Positions 34,912 through 44,286 of a DNA stretch of 64,000 nucleotides are shown here, piece after piece (the stretch's first letter is position 1; every line of letters begins with the position of its first letter). The notes beneath the pieces are model-generated. The model was not told the origin of the DNA. It made no database searches and worked only from the letters and a program-made list of their open reading frames with translations. A program made the position numbers and the translations under genes. The stretch is from an uncultured Dysosmobacter sp. (lineage in GTDB: Bacteria > Bacillota > Clostridia > Oscillospirales > Oscillospiraceae): contig CAKTOO010000005.1 in NCBI GenBank assembly GCA_934590165.1, positions 69,180 through 133,179 on the forward strand, in the 5' to 3' direction.

Positions 34912-36507
34912 ATGAGCGTGACTGTATCTGACCTGCTGAAGCTTCCATCCCTGCGGCAAGCAAAAGTCGTTGGTGGAACAGGGGGACTTCAAAAAGTCGT
35001 TTCGTCGATCTCCGTGTTGGAGTCCACAGACCCTACCGTCCTCATCAATGAGGTGTTTCCACATGACAAATACTCCGGCAGCGAGATCGTCATTACCGGC
35101 TTTCTCAACTGTGTGAATGACATCGACCTGCAGTGCTCCAACCTCCTGAAGCTGATCGGCGGCGGCGAAGTGGGCCTCGTGCTGTACTATGTGGGCGTGT
35201 ATCTCCCCTGTGTGGACCAGCGGCTCATTGATATTGCCAACGAGCACGATTTCGTCCTCATCTGTATGCCGGAGGGGCAGCGGCATCTGCGTTACAGCGA
35301 TCTTATTACGGATGTCATGGAGTGCATCTACCGGGACCGTTCGGCAAGCAGCTCCCTTGTGTCAGACATTCTCGCCCGGATATCCTCTGCCCCGCACCAT
35401 CAGCAGACGGTGGGTACCGCGCTACAGATGCTCTGCGCGGAACTGGGGTGTTCCGCCGTGCTGAGCACCCACGAGGGGAACATCCTGAATCTCGCAACCT
35501 GGCCCAGTGGTATGGAAGAAACGATCCGCGAGGGAATCGAGCGCTGTCTGCCGCTTCCGTCAGAGCAGGCTTGTCTGCCTTGCCCTTTCCTTTCGGATGC
35601 TGAGATGTCCTGCATCCCCATTCGTTCGGATCTGGCACAGCCACTTCAGCTGACCTTGATCAAGGTGGGTACGCCATTGAGCACACAATTAGCGGAGCAG
35701 GCGGCAGACACGATAAGAATCTGCATCAATATTTGGGGGCGGCAGCATGGCGCAGTCGCGATCCACGAGCTGGTGCGGGCCATTTTGCAGGACGAGCCGC
35801 TGAAGATGCGGCGTCTGGCCGAGATCTTCCATGTGGACGCGGCGGCACTCCACGAGCTCTGGATGCTGTGCGGAGCGGATGCCAACGAGGTAGAGGCCCG
35901 CATGGAGCAGGATCTCTCCCTTGCCAGACAGTGTGCGGATTCTGTCGTCGGAGCAATCTTTGAAGGACAGCCGGTCATGTGCCTGAGCACGCCGCATTCC
36001 CTGCGGGAAACCGAGAGCGTGATGCAGGAGCTTCTTTCCACCGCTTTGAAGACCAGTCCGGATGCGGTCGTTGTCCGATGCAGCGGATTGTCCAATACGA
36101 CAAGCTGCCGGAGAGCATATTTGTTAACACTTGACAATTTGGCGGATGCAAAACGCATTTTCCCCCACAAGAAGCTGTTCCTTCAAGGGGAACTGGAACT
36201 GGCGGCTTCCTGCCGGAAACGCATCAGCGAGGGGGAAGCCGCTGCCATTCAGCGCATCCTGCCCCTCTCTGTGTTGCAGTCTGACGAGGAGTATCAGGAT
36301 CTGCTCTACACCGCCTGTGTTTACCTTTTAGACTGCGACAGCAGCGTTACCAGGACGGCGGAGCGGCTGTATCTGCACAAGAACACCATAAAGTATCGAC
36401 TGCAAAGGATCTCTGACCTTTTGGGGTACCGCCTTGGGAAAATGCCGGAGACCATCGATCTTTACCGCGGCGCGGCTATCTACCGGCTGCTCCATGAGGT
36501 GCATTGA
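34912..36507 (+). CDS. PucR-family transcriptional regulator
   Basis: The 531-residue protein has a PucR N-terminal domain (VSDLLKLPSLRQAKVVGGTGGL, with EIVITGF), a GAF/GGDEF-like middle, and the C-terminal PucR HTH (TRTAERLYLHKNTIKYRLQRISDLLG). PucR regulators control purine, allantoin or related nitrogen catabolism. It heads a four-gene cargo with a permease, DUF917 and hydantoinase genes, so it probably senses their substrate. ATG 34912 follows AGAGGTGAG, only 29 bases after the preceding element gene. Confidence 0.85.
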   Translation: MSVTVSDLLKLPSLRQAKVVGGTGGLQKVVSSISVLESTDPTVLINEVFPHDKYSGSEIVITGFLNCVNDIDLQCSNLLKLIGGGEVGLVLYYVGVYLPCVDQRLIDIANEHDFVLICMPEGQRHLRYSDLITDVMECIYRDRSASSSLVSDILARISSAPHHQQTVGTALQMLCAELGCSAVLSTHEGNILNLATWPSGMEETIREGIERCLPLPSEQACLPCPFLSDAEMSCIPIRSDLAQPLQLTLIKVGTPLSTQLAEQAADTIRICINIWGRQHGAVAIHELVRAILQDEPLKMRRLAEIFHVDAAALHELWMLCGADANEVEARMEQDLSLARQCADSVVGAIFEGQPVMCLSTPHSLRETESVMQELLSTALKTSPDAVVVRCSGLSNTTSCRRAYLLTLDNLADAKRIFPHKKLFLQGELELAASCRKRISEGEAAAIQRILPLSVLQSDEEYQDLLYTACVYLLDCDSSVTRTAERLYLHKNTIKYRLQRISDLLGYRLGKMPETIDLYRGAAIYRLLHEVH

Positions 36508-36521
36508 TATTCAAGATAAGC

Positions 36522-36569
36522 AGCGCTTCACTCTTTGTCCTTTAGGACAAAGAGTGAAGCGCTTTTTTC
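36522..36569 (+). terminator. Strong terminator after the PucR gene
   Basis: A perfect 19-pair hairpin, AGCGCTTCACTCTTTGTCC with TTTA loop, is followed by TTTTTT. It separates the regulator from the permease operon. Confidence 0.93.
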
Positions 36570-36668
36570 TGCCCATACGACAATATTCTTTCATGCGTTG
36601 AAGTGCTATACTTTCCCCATTCTTTGGTTCGGCCTCAGAATATACCCAAGAGAAAGAGGTGTTTTTCT

Positions 36669-37991
36669 ATGAGTGAAAACAACAGTGGGTTCAAGATCGA
36701 CGAATCGCAGCGGCAAAGCTGGCTGTCCATCGCGGCAGTCTGGGCGGGCGGCATGATCTGTGTGCCCTGCCTGATGATCGGCGGCGTGCTGGCGGGCGGC
36801 GGCTTGAGTCTGGGGCAGATCGTGCTGTCCATTCTCATCGGCTACGGCCTCATCTGCGCCTACATGATCTGCATCGGCATGCAGGCCTGTGATACCGGCC
36901 TTCCTGTTTCCGTGATGGCCTCCGGCGCGCTGGGCGAAAAGGGCGCGCGCTACATCATCAGTACGCTCCTTGCCATCGCCTGTGTCGGTTGGTTCGGCAT
37001 TCAGTCCGCTACCTGCGGCAGCGCCTTTGCCAGCATGGTGGCCAGTATGCTGGGAACGGAGGCCTCTCCGGTCTTCGTCACCGTCAGTTCCATCATTTGG
37101 GGCGTTATCATGCTGCTGACGGCCTGCGTGGGCTTCAAGGGCCTCAAGTGGCTCAACTACATCGCAGTACCTCTGCTGGTCATCGTCTGCCTGTACGGCC
37201 TCATTGCGGGCATCACCGCTCATGAGGGCGGCAATGCCATTGCAAACTACGCACCGGAGACCTCTGCCGGCATGGTGTTCGGCATTTCCATGGTGGTGGC
37301 ATCCTTTGCTCTTGGCGGTGTCATCTCCGCTGACTACTGCCGCTTTGCCAAGAGCCGCGGCGATGTGGTGAAGTCCTCCATCGTGGGCGTCATCCCCGCG
37401 GGCCTGTTCATGCTGCTGACCGGTGCTCTCATGAGCATCGTCACCGGGCAGTATGACATCTCCGCCATCCTGGCCTCTCTTGGCGTGCCGTTCATCGGCC
37501 TTGTGGCGCTGGTGCTGGCTACCTGGACCACCAACGTCACCAACGCCTACTCCGGCGGTCTGGCCCTTAGCAACCTGCTGGGCTTTGACGAGAGCAAGTT
37601 CAAGATCACCACCGGCGTTGCCGGCGGCATCGGGACGCTGCTGGCTGCCTTCGGCCTGCTGAACGCTTTTCAGGGCTTTTTGTCCCTGATGTCCGCCCTG
37701 ATCCCGCCGCTGGCCGGCGTGCTCATCGCCTCCTACTGGATCGTGGGCAAGGGGAAAAAGGAGAACTTTGCCATCCGCTCCGGCTTCTCTGCCGTGGGTG
37801 TCATCTCCTTTGCCGTGGGCGCCATCTTCGCCTGCATCACCGGCGGCACGTTTGCCAGCTTCCCGGGCCTCGTGGCGGCTATGCCGTTCCTGAACTGGCC
37901 CTTCTTCGTGGGGCCCGTCAACGGCATCGTGGTGTCCCTCGTCCTGTATGTGATCCTTGCTAAGCTGATGCCGGAAAAGAAAACGGTGTAA
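36669..37991 (+). CDS. NCS1-family nucleobase/cytosine permease (CodB-like)
   Basis: ATG 36669 (MSENNSGFKIDESQRQSW) has AGAGGTG upstream. The 440-residue protein has about 12 hydrophobic segments and the NCS1 opening motif around WLSIAAVWAGGMICVPCLMI. The family imports cytosine, hydantoins, allantoin and related rings with sodium or protons. It precedes DUF917 and hydantoinase genes, which suggests import of a hydantoin-like or other cyclic amide. GC-rich, unlike the flanking element genes. Confidence 0.88.
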   Translation: MSENNSGFKIDESQRQSWLSIAAVWAGGMICVPCLMIGGVLAGGGLSLGQIVLSILIGYGLICAYMICIGMQACDTGLPVSVMASGALGEKGARYIISTLLAIACVGWFGIQSATCGSAFASMVASMLGTEASPVFVTVSSIIWGVIMLLTACVGFKGLKWLNYIAVPLLVIVCLYGLIAGITAHEGGNAIANYAPETSAGMVFGISMVVASFALGGVISADYCRFAKSRGDVVKSSIVGVIPAGLFMLLTGALMSIVTGQYDISAILASLGVPFIGLVALVLATWTTNVTNAYSGGLALSNLLGFDESKFKITTGVAGGIGTLLAAFGLLNAFQGFLSLMSALIPPLAGVLIASYWIVGKGKKENFAIRSGFSAVGVISFAVGAIFACITGGTFASFPGLVAAMPFLNWPFFVGPVNGIVVSLVLYVILAKLMPEKKTV

Positions 37992-38065
37992 TACCTGCCG
38001 CAGGAGGAGCGGGCGTCTGCCCGCTTCTCCTGTGCGCTGCAATAAAAAGGAAAGAAGGAAAAATC

Positions 38066-39157
38066 ATGCGAAAAATCGGAATCCCTGAGATCGAAGATAT
38101 CGCCACCGGCGCGGCTCTGCTGGGCGCGGGCGGCGGCGGTGATCCCTACGTCGGCAAGCTGGTCGCCATCGGCGCCGTGCAGGAATGCGGCCCCGTGACG
38201 CTGCTGGATCCGGAGGAGGTGCCGGACGATGCCCTTATCGTTCCCATCGCCATGATGGGGGCCCCCACCGTTCTGGCGGAGAAGGCCATCGGCGGCACGG
38301 AGTATAAAAAGCTCTTTGACATGGTCTCCAAGTTCTTCGGTCAGAAGATCTATGCCTTTATGCCCATTGAGGCGGGCGGCGTCAACTCCATGCTGCCCAT
38401 CGCGGCGGCGGCCCGTCTGAATATGCCCATGGTGGATGTGGACGGCATGGGCCGTGCCTTCCCGGAGCTGCAGATGGTCACCTTTACCATCGGCGGCATG
38501 AAGGCTACACCCATGGCGCTGGTGGACGAAAAGGGCAACAGCTGTATCTTCGAGACCATCACCAATAAGTGGACGGAGGAGCTGGCCCGCGCCGTCACCA
38601 TGAGCTGCGGCGCCTCCGTTTCCGTGTCTCTCTATCCCATGAGCGGCAAACAGATGAAGGAATTTGGCGTCCACGGCATCGTCACCCGCAGCCAGCGGCT
38701 GGGCGAGGCCATCCGCACCGTCAAGGACTGCGGCGACCAAACGCCGGAGGAGCACTTCCTTGAAAAGTCCGAGGGGTTCAAGCTCTTTAAGGGCAAGATC
38801 GCGGATGTGCTGCGGGAGACCCGGGCCGGCTTCAACATCGGCAAGGTGGTGCTGGAGGGCATCGGTGAGTACAAGGGTCACACCGCCTATGTGGAGTTCC
38901 AGAACGAGAACCTGACCGCCACGGTGGACGGCAGGATCCTGGCCACCACCCCCGACCTTATTTCCCTGGTGGATACGGAGACATTCATCCCCGTCACCAC
39001 AGACGCCCTCAAGTACGGCAAGCGCGTCATGGTGGTCGGCCTCAAGTGCTTCCACCTGTGGCGGACGGAAAAGGGCATTGAACTGGTAGGCCCCCGCTAT
39101 TTCGGTGTGGACACGGATTACATTCCGCTGGAAGAGCGCTGCAAGGGAGGTAACTGA
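38066..39157 (+). CDS. DUF917 family protein
   Basis: The 363-residue protein begins MRKIGIPEIEDIATGAALLGAGGGGDPYVG, the DUF917 signature. DUF917 proteins are encoded beside hydantoinase/oxoprolinase subunits and probably form part of the enzyme. It is followed two bases later by the hydantoinase gene. RBS AAAGGAAAGAAGG. Confidence 0.88.
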   Translation: MRKIGIPEIEDIATGAALLGAGGGGDPYVGKLVAIGAVQECGPVTLLDPEEVPDDALIVPIAMMGAPTVLAEKAIGGTEYKKLFDMVSKFFGQKIYAFMPIEAGGVNSMLPIAAAARLNMPMVDVDGMGRAFPELQMVTFTIGGMKATPMALVDEKGNSCIFETITNKWTEELARAVTMSCGASVSVSLYPMSGKQMKEFGVHGIVTRSQRLGEAIRTVKDCGDQTPEEHFLEKSEGFKLFKGKIADVLRETRAGFNIGKVVLEGIGEYKGHTAYVEFQNENLTATVDGRILATTPDLISLVDTETFIPVTTDALKYGKRVMVVGLKCFHLWRTEKGIELVGPRYFGVDTDYIPLEERCKGGN

Positions 39158-39159
39158 TC

Positions 39160-40713
39160 ATGTATAAACTCGGAATTGATGTGGGCGGCACCAACACGGA
39201 TGCCGTTCTGGTGGATGAAAACCGCGCGGTGGTGGCGGACATCAAGTATCCCACCTCTGCGGATATTTACGACGGTATTCTGGGCGCTATGCGCACGGTG
39301 CTGGAGGCCTCCGGCGTAGATCCCAGGCAGATCCATCAGGCCATGCTGGGCACGACTCAATGCACCAACGCCATCGTCGAGCGCAAGAACCTGGCCCCCA
39401 TCGGCATCCTGCGCATCGGTGCGCCTGCCACCACCGGAATCCGGCCTATGGTGGACTGGGCGGAGGACATCCAGAAGGTCGCTGTGGGCAGCACCATCAT
39501 TGGCGGCGGCTTTGAATATGACGGCAAGGAACTGGCGCCGCTGGATACCGAAGCTGCCAGGGCATTCTTTGCGGACATGAAGGCGAAGGGCGTCAAGTCC
39601 ATCGCCATCTCCTGTGTATTCTCCACCGTGCGCAACGACCACGAGGTGGAGGCTGCAAAGCTCTGCCGGGAAGTCATGGGGGAGGACGTTCATGTCTCCA
39701 TTTCCAGCGAGATCGGCTCTATGGGCCTCATTGAGCGCGAGAACGCTACCATCCTGAACGCCGCCCTCTGGCAGGTGGCCGAGCGCTTCACCGAGGGCTT
39801 TGCCAAGAGCCTGCGGGACGAGGGCATCACCAATGCCGATGTCTACCTCAGCCAGAACGACGGCACCCTCATGACCATGGAGCACGCCCGCCGCTACCCC
39901 ATCCTGACGGTGGCCTGCGGCCCGACGAACTCCATCCGCGGCGCCAGCTATCTTTCCTCGCTGAAAGACGCTGTTGTGGTGGATGTGGGCGGCACCACCA
40001 CCGACCTCGGCGTGATCCAGAACGGCTTCCCCCGGGAATCCAGCGTGGCCGTTACCATCGGCGGCGTGCGCACCAACTTCCGTATGCCGGACGTCATCTC
40101 CATCGGCCTCGGCGGCGGCTCCATTGTGCGCGTGAAGCCGGACGGCAGCGTGACCGTCGGCCCGGACAGCGTGGGCTATGAGATCACAAAGAAGGCCCTC
40201 GTCTTCGGCGGCGATGTGATGACCGCCACCGATATCGCCGTGCGCCTTGGTATGGTGGAGCTGGGTGACAAGTCCAAGGCCGCGTCCATCCCGCAGGAAG
40301 TGGCCGAGAAGGCTATGGCTGTCATCCTCTCTCTGGTGGAGGACAGCGTAGATGCCATGAAGGTCTCCAACGCGGATGTGGACCTTATCCTCGTCGGCGG
40401 TGGCTCCATCATTCTACCGGAAAAGATCAGCGGTGCGGCATCCGTCCTGAAGCCGGAGCATTTCGGCTGTGCTAACGCTATCGGCTCGGCTATCTCCAAG
40501 GTCAGCGGCACCTATGAAAAGCTGATGAACTATGACGAGCTGCCCCGCGAGCAGTCGCTGGAAAAGGCCAAGAACGAAGCCATTGAACTGGCGGTGGAGG
40601 CCGGCGCCGTGCGTGAGACCGTGGAGATCATCGAAATGGAGGATGTGCCCTTGGCTTACTATCCCGGCAATACCAACCGTGTGAAGATCAAGGCCGCTGG
40701 TGATCTGAACTGA
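39160..40713 (+). CDS. Hydantoinase/oxoprolinase family protein (HyuA-like)
   Basis: The 517-residue ATPase has the acetate-kinase-like phosphate motif at its start (LGIDVGGTNTDAVLVDENRA), TQCTNAIVERKNL, and a second site VVDVGGTTTDLGVIQNGFP. It would open a cyclic amide ring with ATP. With the DUF917 protein and permease it forms a catabolic unit; the true substrate (hydantoin, methylhydantoin, oxoproline or other) cannot be read from the sequence. RBS GGGAGGT. Confidence 0.88.
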   Translation: MYKLGIDVGGTNTDAVLVDENRAVVADIKYPTSADIYDGILGAMRTVLEASGVDPRQIHQAMLGTTQCTNAIVERKNLAPIGILRIGAPATTGIRPMVDWAEDIQKVAVGSTIIGGGFEYDGKELAPLDTEAARAFFADMKAKGVKSIAISCVFSTVRNDHEVEAAKLCREVMGEDVHVSISSEIGSMGLIERENATILNAALWQVAERFTEGFAKSLRDEGITNADVYLSQNDGTLMTMEHARRYPILTVACGPTNSIRGASYLSSLKDAVVVDVGGTTTDLGVIQNGFPRESSVAVTIGGVRTNFRMPDVISIGLGGGSIVRVKPDGSVTVGPDSVGYEITKKALVFGGDVMTATDIAVRLGMVELGDKSKAASIPQEVAEKAMAVILSLVEDSVDAMKVSNADVDLILVGGGSIILPEKISGAASVLKPEHFGCANAIGSAISKVSGTYEKLMNYDELPREQSLEKAKNEAIELAVEAGAVRETVEIIEMEDVPLAYYPGNTNRVKIKAAGDLN

Positions 40714-40741
40714 CAACATGGTATAATTACATCTAACTAAC

Positions 40742-40776
40742 ACAAGAGGGATACCCTTTGCGGGTATCCCTCTTGT
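40742..40776. terminator. Bidirectional terminator between cargo and RNA-repair operon
   Basis: ACAAGAGGGATACCC pairs perfectly with GGGTATCCCTCTTGT around TTTGC, between two convergent genes. It shares eleven stem bases with the terminator at 33644. Confidence 0.9.
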
Positions 40777-40797
40777 ATACTAGTCGGCGCATTGGAG

Positions 40798-42189
40798 TCA
40801 GGACATTCTTTTGTAGTCATTTGCAAAATCATATAATATCTGATCTGTATCTGCTAGCATTTGTTCCCGAGCAAGCGCAAGTAGAGAAGCGTGGTTATTT
40901 GGCACTCTTTCATCTATGACTGCATCCAAACATGCTTGCAAGGTATTACCGATTGCTTTTCCCTTCAAACCGATCGACATCATGTCGTTTCCATTGACAG
41001 CAAGGTCTTTTAATGAGAAGCACTTCTCCTCTTGTAACAGCTCATCTATCATTGCGTTTGCAGTCTCAAAAGTTGCAAGGCGGGGAATGCAAATTGAAGA
41101 CTGCCCGAGTGTATCTGCCCTGTGCAATTCAATAAGCTGTCTAGAAGCTTCTTCCCCGTGTTTGCTCAAAAGCCGCTTGATAAGCTTCCTGTCTGCCGTG
41201 ATTGGCATATCGTGATACCGCACGAGGCGGAGAATCCTCTCTTTCCCCGCATTATCGAAACGCATCCGATTGAGAATCTCTTCAGCCATAGCCGTACTCT
41301 TTTCCGCATGGCCGAAGAAATGTCCGTTCCCATCCTCACCAATTGAAAAGCATTGAGGCTTCCCAGTATCGTGCAGTAAAGCCGCCCAACGCAGTACAGG
41401 CTTAGGTGCGATGTTGTCAATAACGGCGATCGTATGACCCCAGACATCCTTATCATGATGTGGGTTATGCTGCTCAAAGTGAAACATTGGAAGGAGCTCA
41501 GGAATAGGAATGGCAATTACATCTGCAAATTCCTCAAGGATCTTCGCAACGCCTTTTCCGCAGAGCATCTTGGTGAGTTCAACCTGAATACGCTCAGCGG
41601 CAATGCCTTGGAGTAATTCCTTGTTGCGATGGATCGCGGAAGCAGTTTCTGCTTCAATCGCCATTCCGTATACGGACGCAAAGCGAAGGGCTCGCAGCAT
41701 GCGAAGGCCATCTTCCTGAAAACGACAATTCGGATCACCAACGCAGCGAATGACGCCGTCCTCAATGTCCTTTCTTCCGCCTACGAGGTCAACAATACCC
41801 TTTTGTGGACTGTAAGCCAGAGCATTCATGGTAAAGTCTCTGCGCTCCAGATCATCTTTCAGGCTACGGGCAAAATGGACAGAATCGGGATGGCGATGAT
41901 CTGAGTACTCTCCATCAATGCGATAAGTTGTGATTTCGATCGGTTCATGGCCAATCATGACGGTTACGGTTCCGTGCTTCAGCCCGGTTTCGATGAGATG
42001 ATATCCCGAAAACACAGACTCCACCTGTGCAGGTAGTGCGTTTGTAGTGATATCCCAGTCCTTTGCGGGGCTGTTGTCTCGCACATAATCCCGTACCGCA
42101 CCGCCTACAAGGAAAGCCTCATAGCCAGCTGCATAGAGCATTGAAATAGCAGTATTCACTTGTGGCGGTAGAATCATCATATGGCTCAC
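40798..42189 (-). CDS. cca: CCA tRNA nucleotidyltransferase
   Basis: The 463-residue class II CCA-adding enzyme has the nucleotidyl-transfer motif LVGGAVRDYVRD and KDWDITTNA, the RRDFTMNALAYSP motif, the amino-acid template region EDGLRMLRALRFA, and a C-terminal HD domain (ALLHDTGKPQCFS). It adds or repairs the 3' CCA of tRNA. It is the last gene of the minus-strand RNA operon; its GTG start at 42189 overlaps the stop of the RlaP gene (GTGA), though ATG 42180 is also possible. The element's tRNAs already encode CCA, so repair rather than maturation is the likely job. Confidence 0.93.
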   Translation of the reverse strand: MSHMMILPPQVNTAISMLYAAGYEAFLVGGAVRDYVRDNSPAKDWDITTNALPAQVESVFSGYHLIETGLKHGTVTVMIGHEPIEITTYRIDGEYSDHRHPDSVHFARSLKDDLERRDFTMNALAYSPQKGIVDLVGGRKDIEDGVIRCVGDPNCRFQEDGLRMLRALRFASVYGMAIEAETASAIHRNKELLQGIAAERIQVELTKMLCGKGVAKILEEFADVIAIPIPELLPMFHFEQHNPHHDKDVWGHTIAVIDNIAPKPVLRWAALLHDTGKPQCFSIGEDGNGHFFGHAEKSTAMAEEILNRMRFDNAGKERILRLVRYHDMPITADRKLIKRLLSKHGEEASRQLIELHRADTLGQSSICIPRLATFETANAMIDELLQEEKCFSLKDLAVNGNDMMSIGLKGKAIGNTLQACLDAVIDERVPNNHASLLALAREQMLADTDQILYDFANDYKRMS

Positions 42190-42941
42190 ATCTCCAATGC
42201 ACGAAGGAATAAACGGTTGAGCTCATCCCAGTCTTTCACGACCTCCCTAGGATATTGCTCAACCAAGGCTTTCACCTCGTCAATGCTCTCATCCAAATAC
42301 CCGTTGAGTATATCGATTCGGGGGATCTCTTTGACTTCCGGAGAATTCATCTTGAGGTCAAGCAAACTTTTGACCGTTTCTTTCAGATAATCGGGCAACT
42401 GGCTGTCCATTAACTCCTCAAATCGCATTGGAGGAGGTGTCCCCTTGTCCAGAATCCAACGGCAGGCCAGGATCGGCCGCAGAACATAGAAATATTTCTT
42501 TGCTTTGACCATGTCCCTCTTTAGGTAATCGCGGTAGTTTCCACTTGCCATCTGAAGGTAATGCCACAGGCCACTTTTGGAAGAGAAGTAATGCTGCATG
42601 ACAGGCTTGAACTGGTCGGCGAATGGGGTGGTCTTGTAGATAACGGGAGAGGAAAACCACTCAAAAACGGTTGGGTTGGATTTGTGGAGCAGCTTCAGCG
42701 CCTTCTCTACATCCCAGCCGTTGATGTCCAGCACATCGTTGATTGGCAATTCAATCACATCACGCGGCCGGTTCAGTTTGAGATAGCTTTCTTTGTCGCG
42801 GACATAGATAAACCGCACATCGTAGTCGCTATCCGGTGAGGCAAAGCCCCAGGCCCTGCTGCCGGATTCCACCGCCAGTAGAATTCGGCAGTTCTCCCGC
42901 TTCTCAATCTCATGTAGTTTTTCTTGAATCAATTCCTCCAC
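42186..42941 (-). CDS. RlaP-type nucleotidyltransferase (PF10127 family)
   Basis: GTG 42941 follows AGAAAGGCGG and is the likely start. The nucleotidyltransferase core is LLAVESGSRAWGFASPDSDY with DVRFIYV (GSxxxG...DxD). The rest (LPINDVLDINGWDVEKALKLL, NPTVFEWFSSPV, FYVLRPILACRWI) matches the family described as RlaP, predicted to repair RNA ends together with RtcB ligases. It lies between rtcB and cca in one transcript, which supports this. The exact nucleotide and RNA substrate are not established. Confidence 0.8.
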   Translation of the reverse strand: MEELIQEKLHEIEKRENCRILLAVESGSRAWGFASPDSDYDVRFIYVRDKESYLKLNRPRDVIELPINDVLDINGWDVEKALKLLHKSNPTVFEWFSSPVIYKTTPFADQFKPVMQHYFSSKSGLWHYLQMASGNYRDYLKRDMVKAKKYFYVLRPILACRWILDKGTPPPMRFEELMDSQLPDYLKETVKSLLDLKMNSPEVKEIPRIDILNGYLDESIDEVKALVEQYPREVVKDWDELNRLFLRALEM

Positions 42942-42963
42942 GGTGCAACACCGCCTTTCTATT

Positions 42964-44166
42964 TTAGTCAGCCGCCTTAAAATTGTAAACAGGGCGAATC
43001 CGTTGAACAATTTCAACGGTAGGTTCAATCTGGTCTATGATTTCAGCCATGCTCTTATAGGCCATGGGGGATTCATCCAGGGTTTCGGGCACAACACAGG
43101 TCGTATAGATGCCTTCCATCTCCTTCTGGAACTCTTCCATAGAGAGAGCCTGAAACGCCGCGTGGCGGCTCATGAGACGACCGGCGCCATGCGGAGCGGA
43201 GCAGTTCCATTCCTCATTTCCCTTACCGATACAGATGAGGCTCCCATCCCGCATGTTGATGGGAATGAGTAGCTTTTCTCCCTTCCGTGCGGAGACGGAA
43301 CCCTTGCGCAGAATCATGGCGTCCGTATCGATATAGTTGTGGATCGTGGTGAACTCATCGGCAGGAGTAAGCCCCATACCGGACAAAATCACATCCACCA
43401 TTGCTTTGCGGTTGAGTACCGCAAATTTCTGCGTCAGCTTCATGTCGTGAATGTAGTCATCGAAGAGTGCGCCTTCCACATAGGCAAGATCCTTGGGAAT
43501 GCTCAAATCATGCTCACGCTTGAGAGCCGTGATCGTCTTTTGGATCTCCTTGAACCGGCCCTCTGCCTTCATCCGATCGATCGTAGCCTGGATCTGATAG
43601 TGTGCGCCGCCCCAAAGAGCACGGCGTCCCTCGTCCTGATAGAAGTTTGCAACCTCAGTCCCAAGATGCCGGCTGCCGGAGTGGACTACCAGAAACAGCC
43701 GCCCATCTTCCGCACGATCCACCTCGATGAAGTGGTTTCCGCCGCCAAGGGAGCCGATGCTTCTCATCGCGCGATTGAGGTTGACTTGATCTGCGCAACA
43801 CAGCTGAGACAGATCGAGTTCCGCATTCAACGCATGGATCTCGTCTCTCACCTCTCGACCGTAGGGAATCTCCTTCCGAATCAGCGCGTCCAAACGCTCG
43901 AAATCAATCTCACGCTCGGACAATTCCACCGTTTCCATGCCGCAGCCGATATCAACGCCGACCATGCCTGGAACGATTTTGTCCCGAATGGTCATGGTGG
44001 TACCAATCGTACAGCCCTTGCCAGCGTGGACATCAGGCATAACGCGGATCTTGCAGCCCGCGAATTCCTTCTGATCACAGACCGACTGGATCTGGGCGCG
44101 GGCTGCATCTTCCAGTACAGGGGTATAGCAGAAAGCGGTATTATATAATCCTTCTATCTTTACCAT
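42964..44166 (-). CDS. rtcB: RtcB RNA ligase
   Basis: The 400-residue ligase has all RtcB marks: VMPDVHAGKGCTIGTT, VGVDIGCGMETV (metal Cys), SLGGGNHFIEVD, VVHSGSRHLG and APHGAGRLMSRHAA with the His that is guanylylated. RtcB joins 2',3'-cyclic phosphate or 3'-phosphate ends to 5'-OH ends, the breaks made by many toxin ribonucleases. It has no Archease gene beside it. It lies between the Ro60 gene and RlaP. ATG 44166 follows GAAAGGAAAT. Confidence 0.95.
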   Translation of the reverse strand: MVKIEGLYNTAFCYTPVLEDAARAQIQSVCDQKEFAGCKIRVMPDVHAGKGCTIGTTMTIRDKIVPGMVGVDIGCGMETVELSEREIDFERLDALIRKEIPYGREVRDEIHALNAELDLSQLCCADQVNLNRAMRSIGSLGGGNHFIEVDRAEDGRLFLVVHSGSRHLGTEVANFYQDEGRRALWGGAHYQIQATIDRMKAEGRFKEIQKTITALKREHDLSIPKDLAYVEGALFDDYIHDMKLTQKFAVLNRKAMVDVILSGMGLTPADEFTTIHNYIDTDAMILRKGSVSARKGEKLLIPINMRDGSLICIGKGNEEWNCSAPHGAGRLMSRHAAFQALSMEEFQKEMEGIYTTCVVPETLDESPMAYKSMAEIIDQIEPTVEIVQRIRPVYNFKAAD

Positions 44167-44286
44167 AGCGATTTCCTTTCTTCTTACTTCCTATTTTACG
44201 GATAGGCTCCGTTAATTGCAACAGCTCTCTTGGTTGCAAAAAAAGGAGGCAATAGCCGATCTGCTATCACCTCCTGCAGTACACAC

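Noticed and set aside
36606..38042. Minus-strand open frame of 478 codons opposite the permease
   Set aside because: It is His/Gly/Gln-rich, the mirror of a GC-rich membrane protein gene with third-position bias; the plus-strand NCS1 permease is clearly the real gene.
44219..44243. TTGCAAC/GTTGCAA hairpin as a terminator between the Ro60 and RtcB genes
   Set aside because: On the coding strand the T run precedes and does not follow the stem, so it would not terminate the operon.
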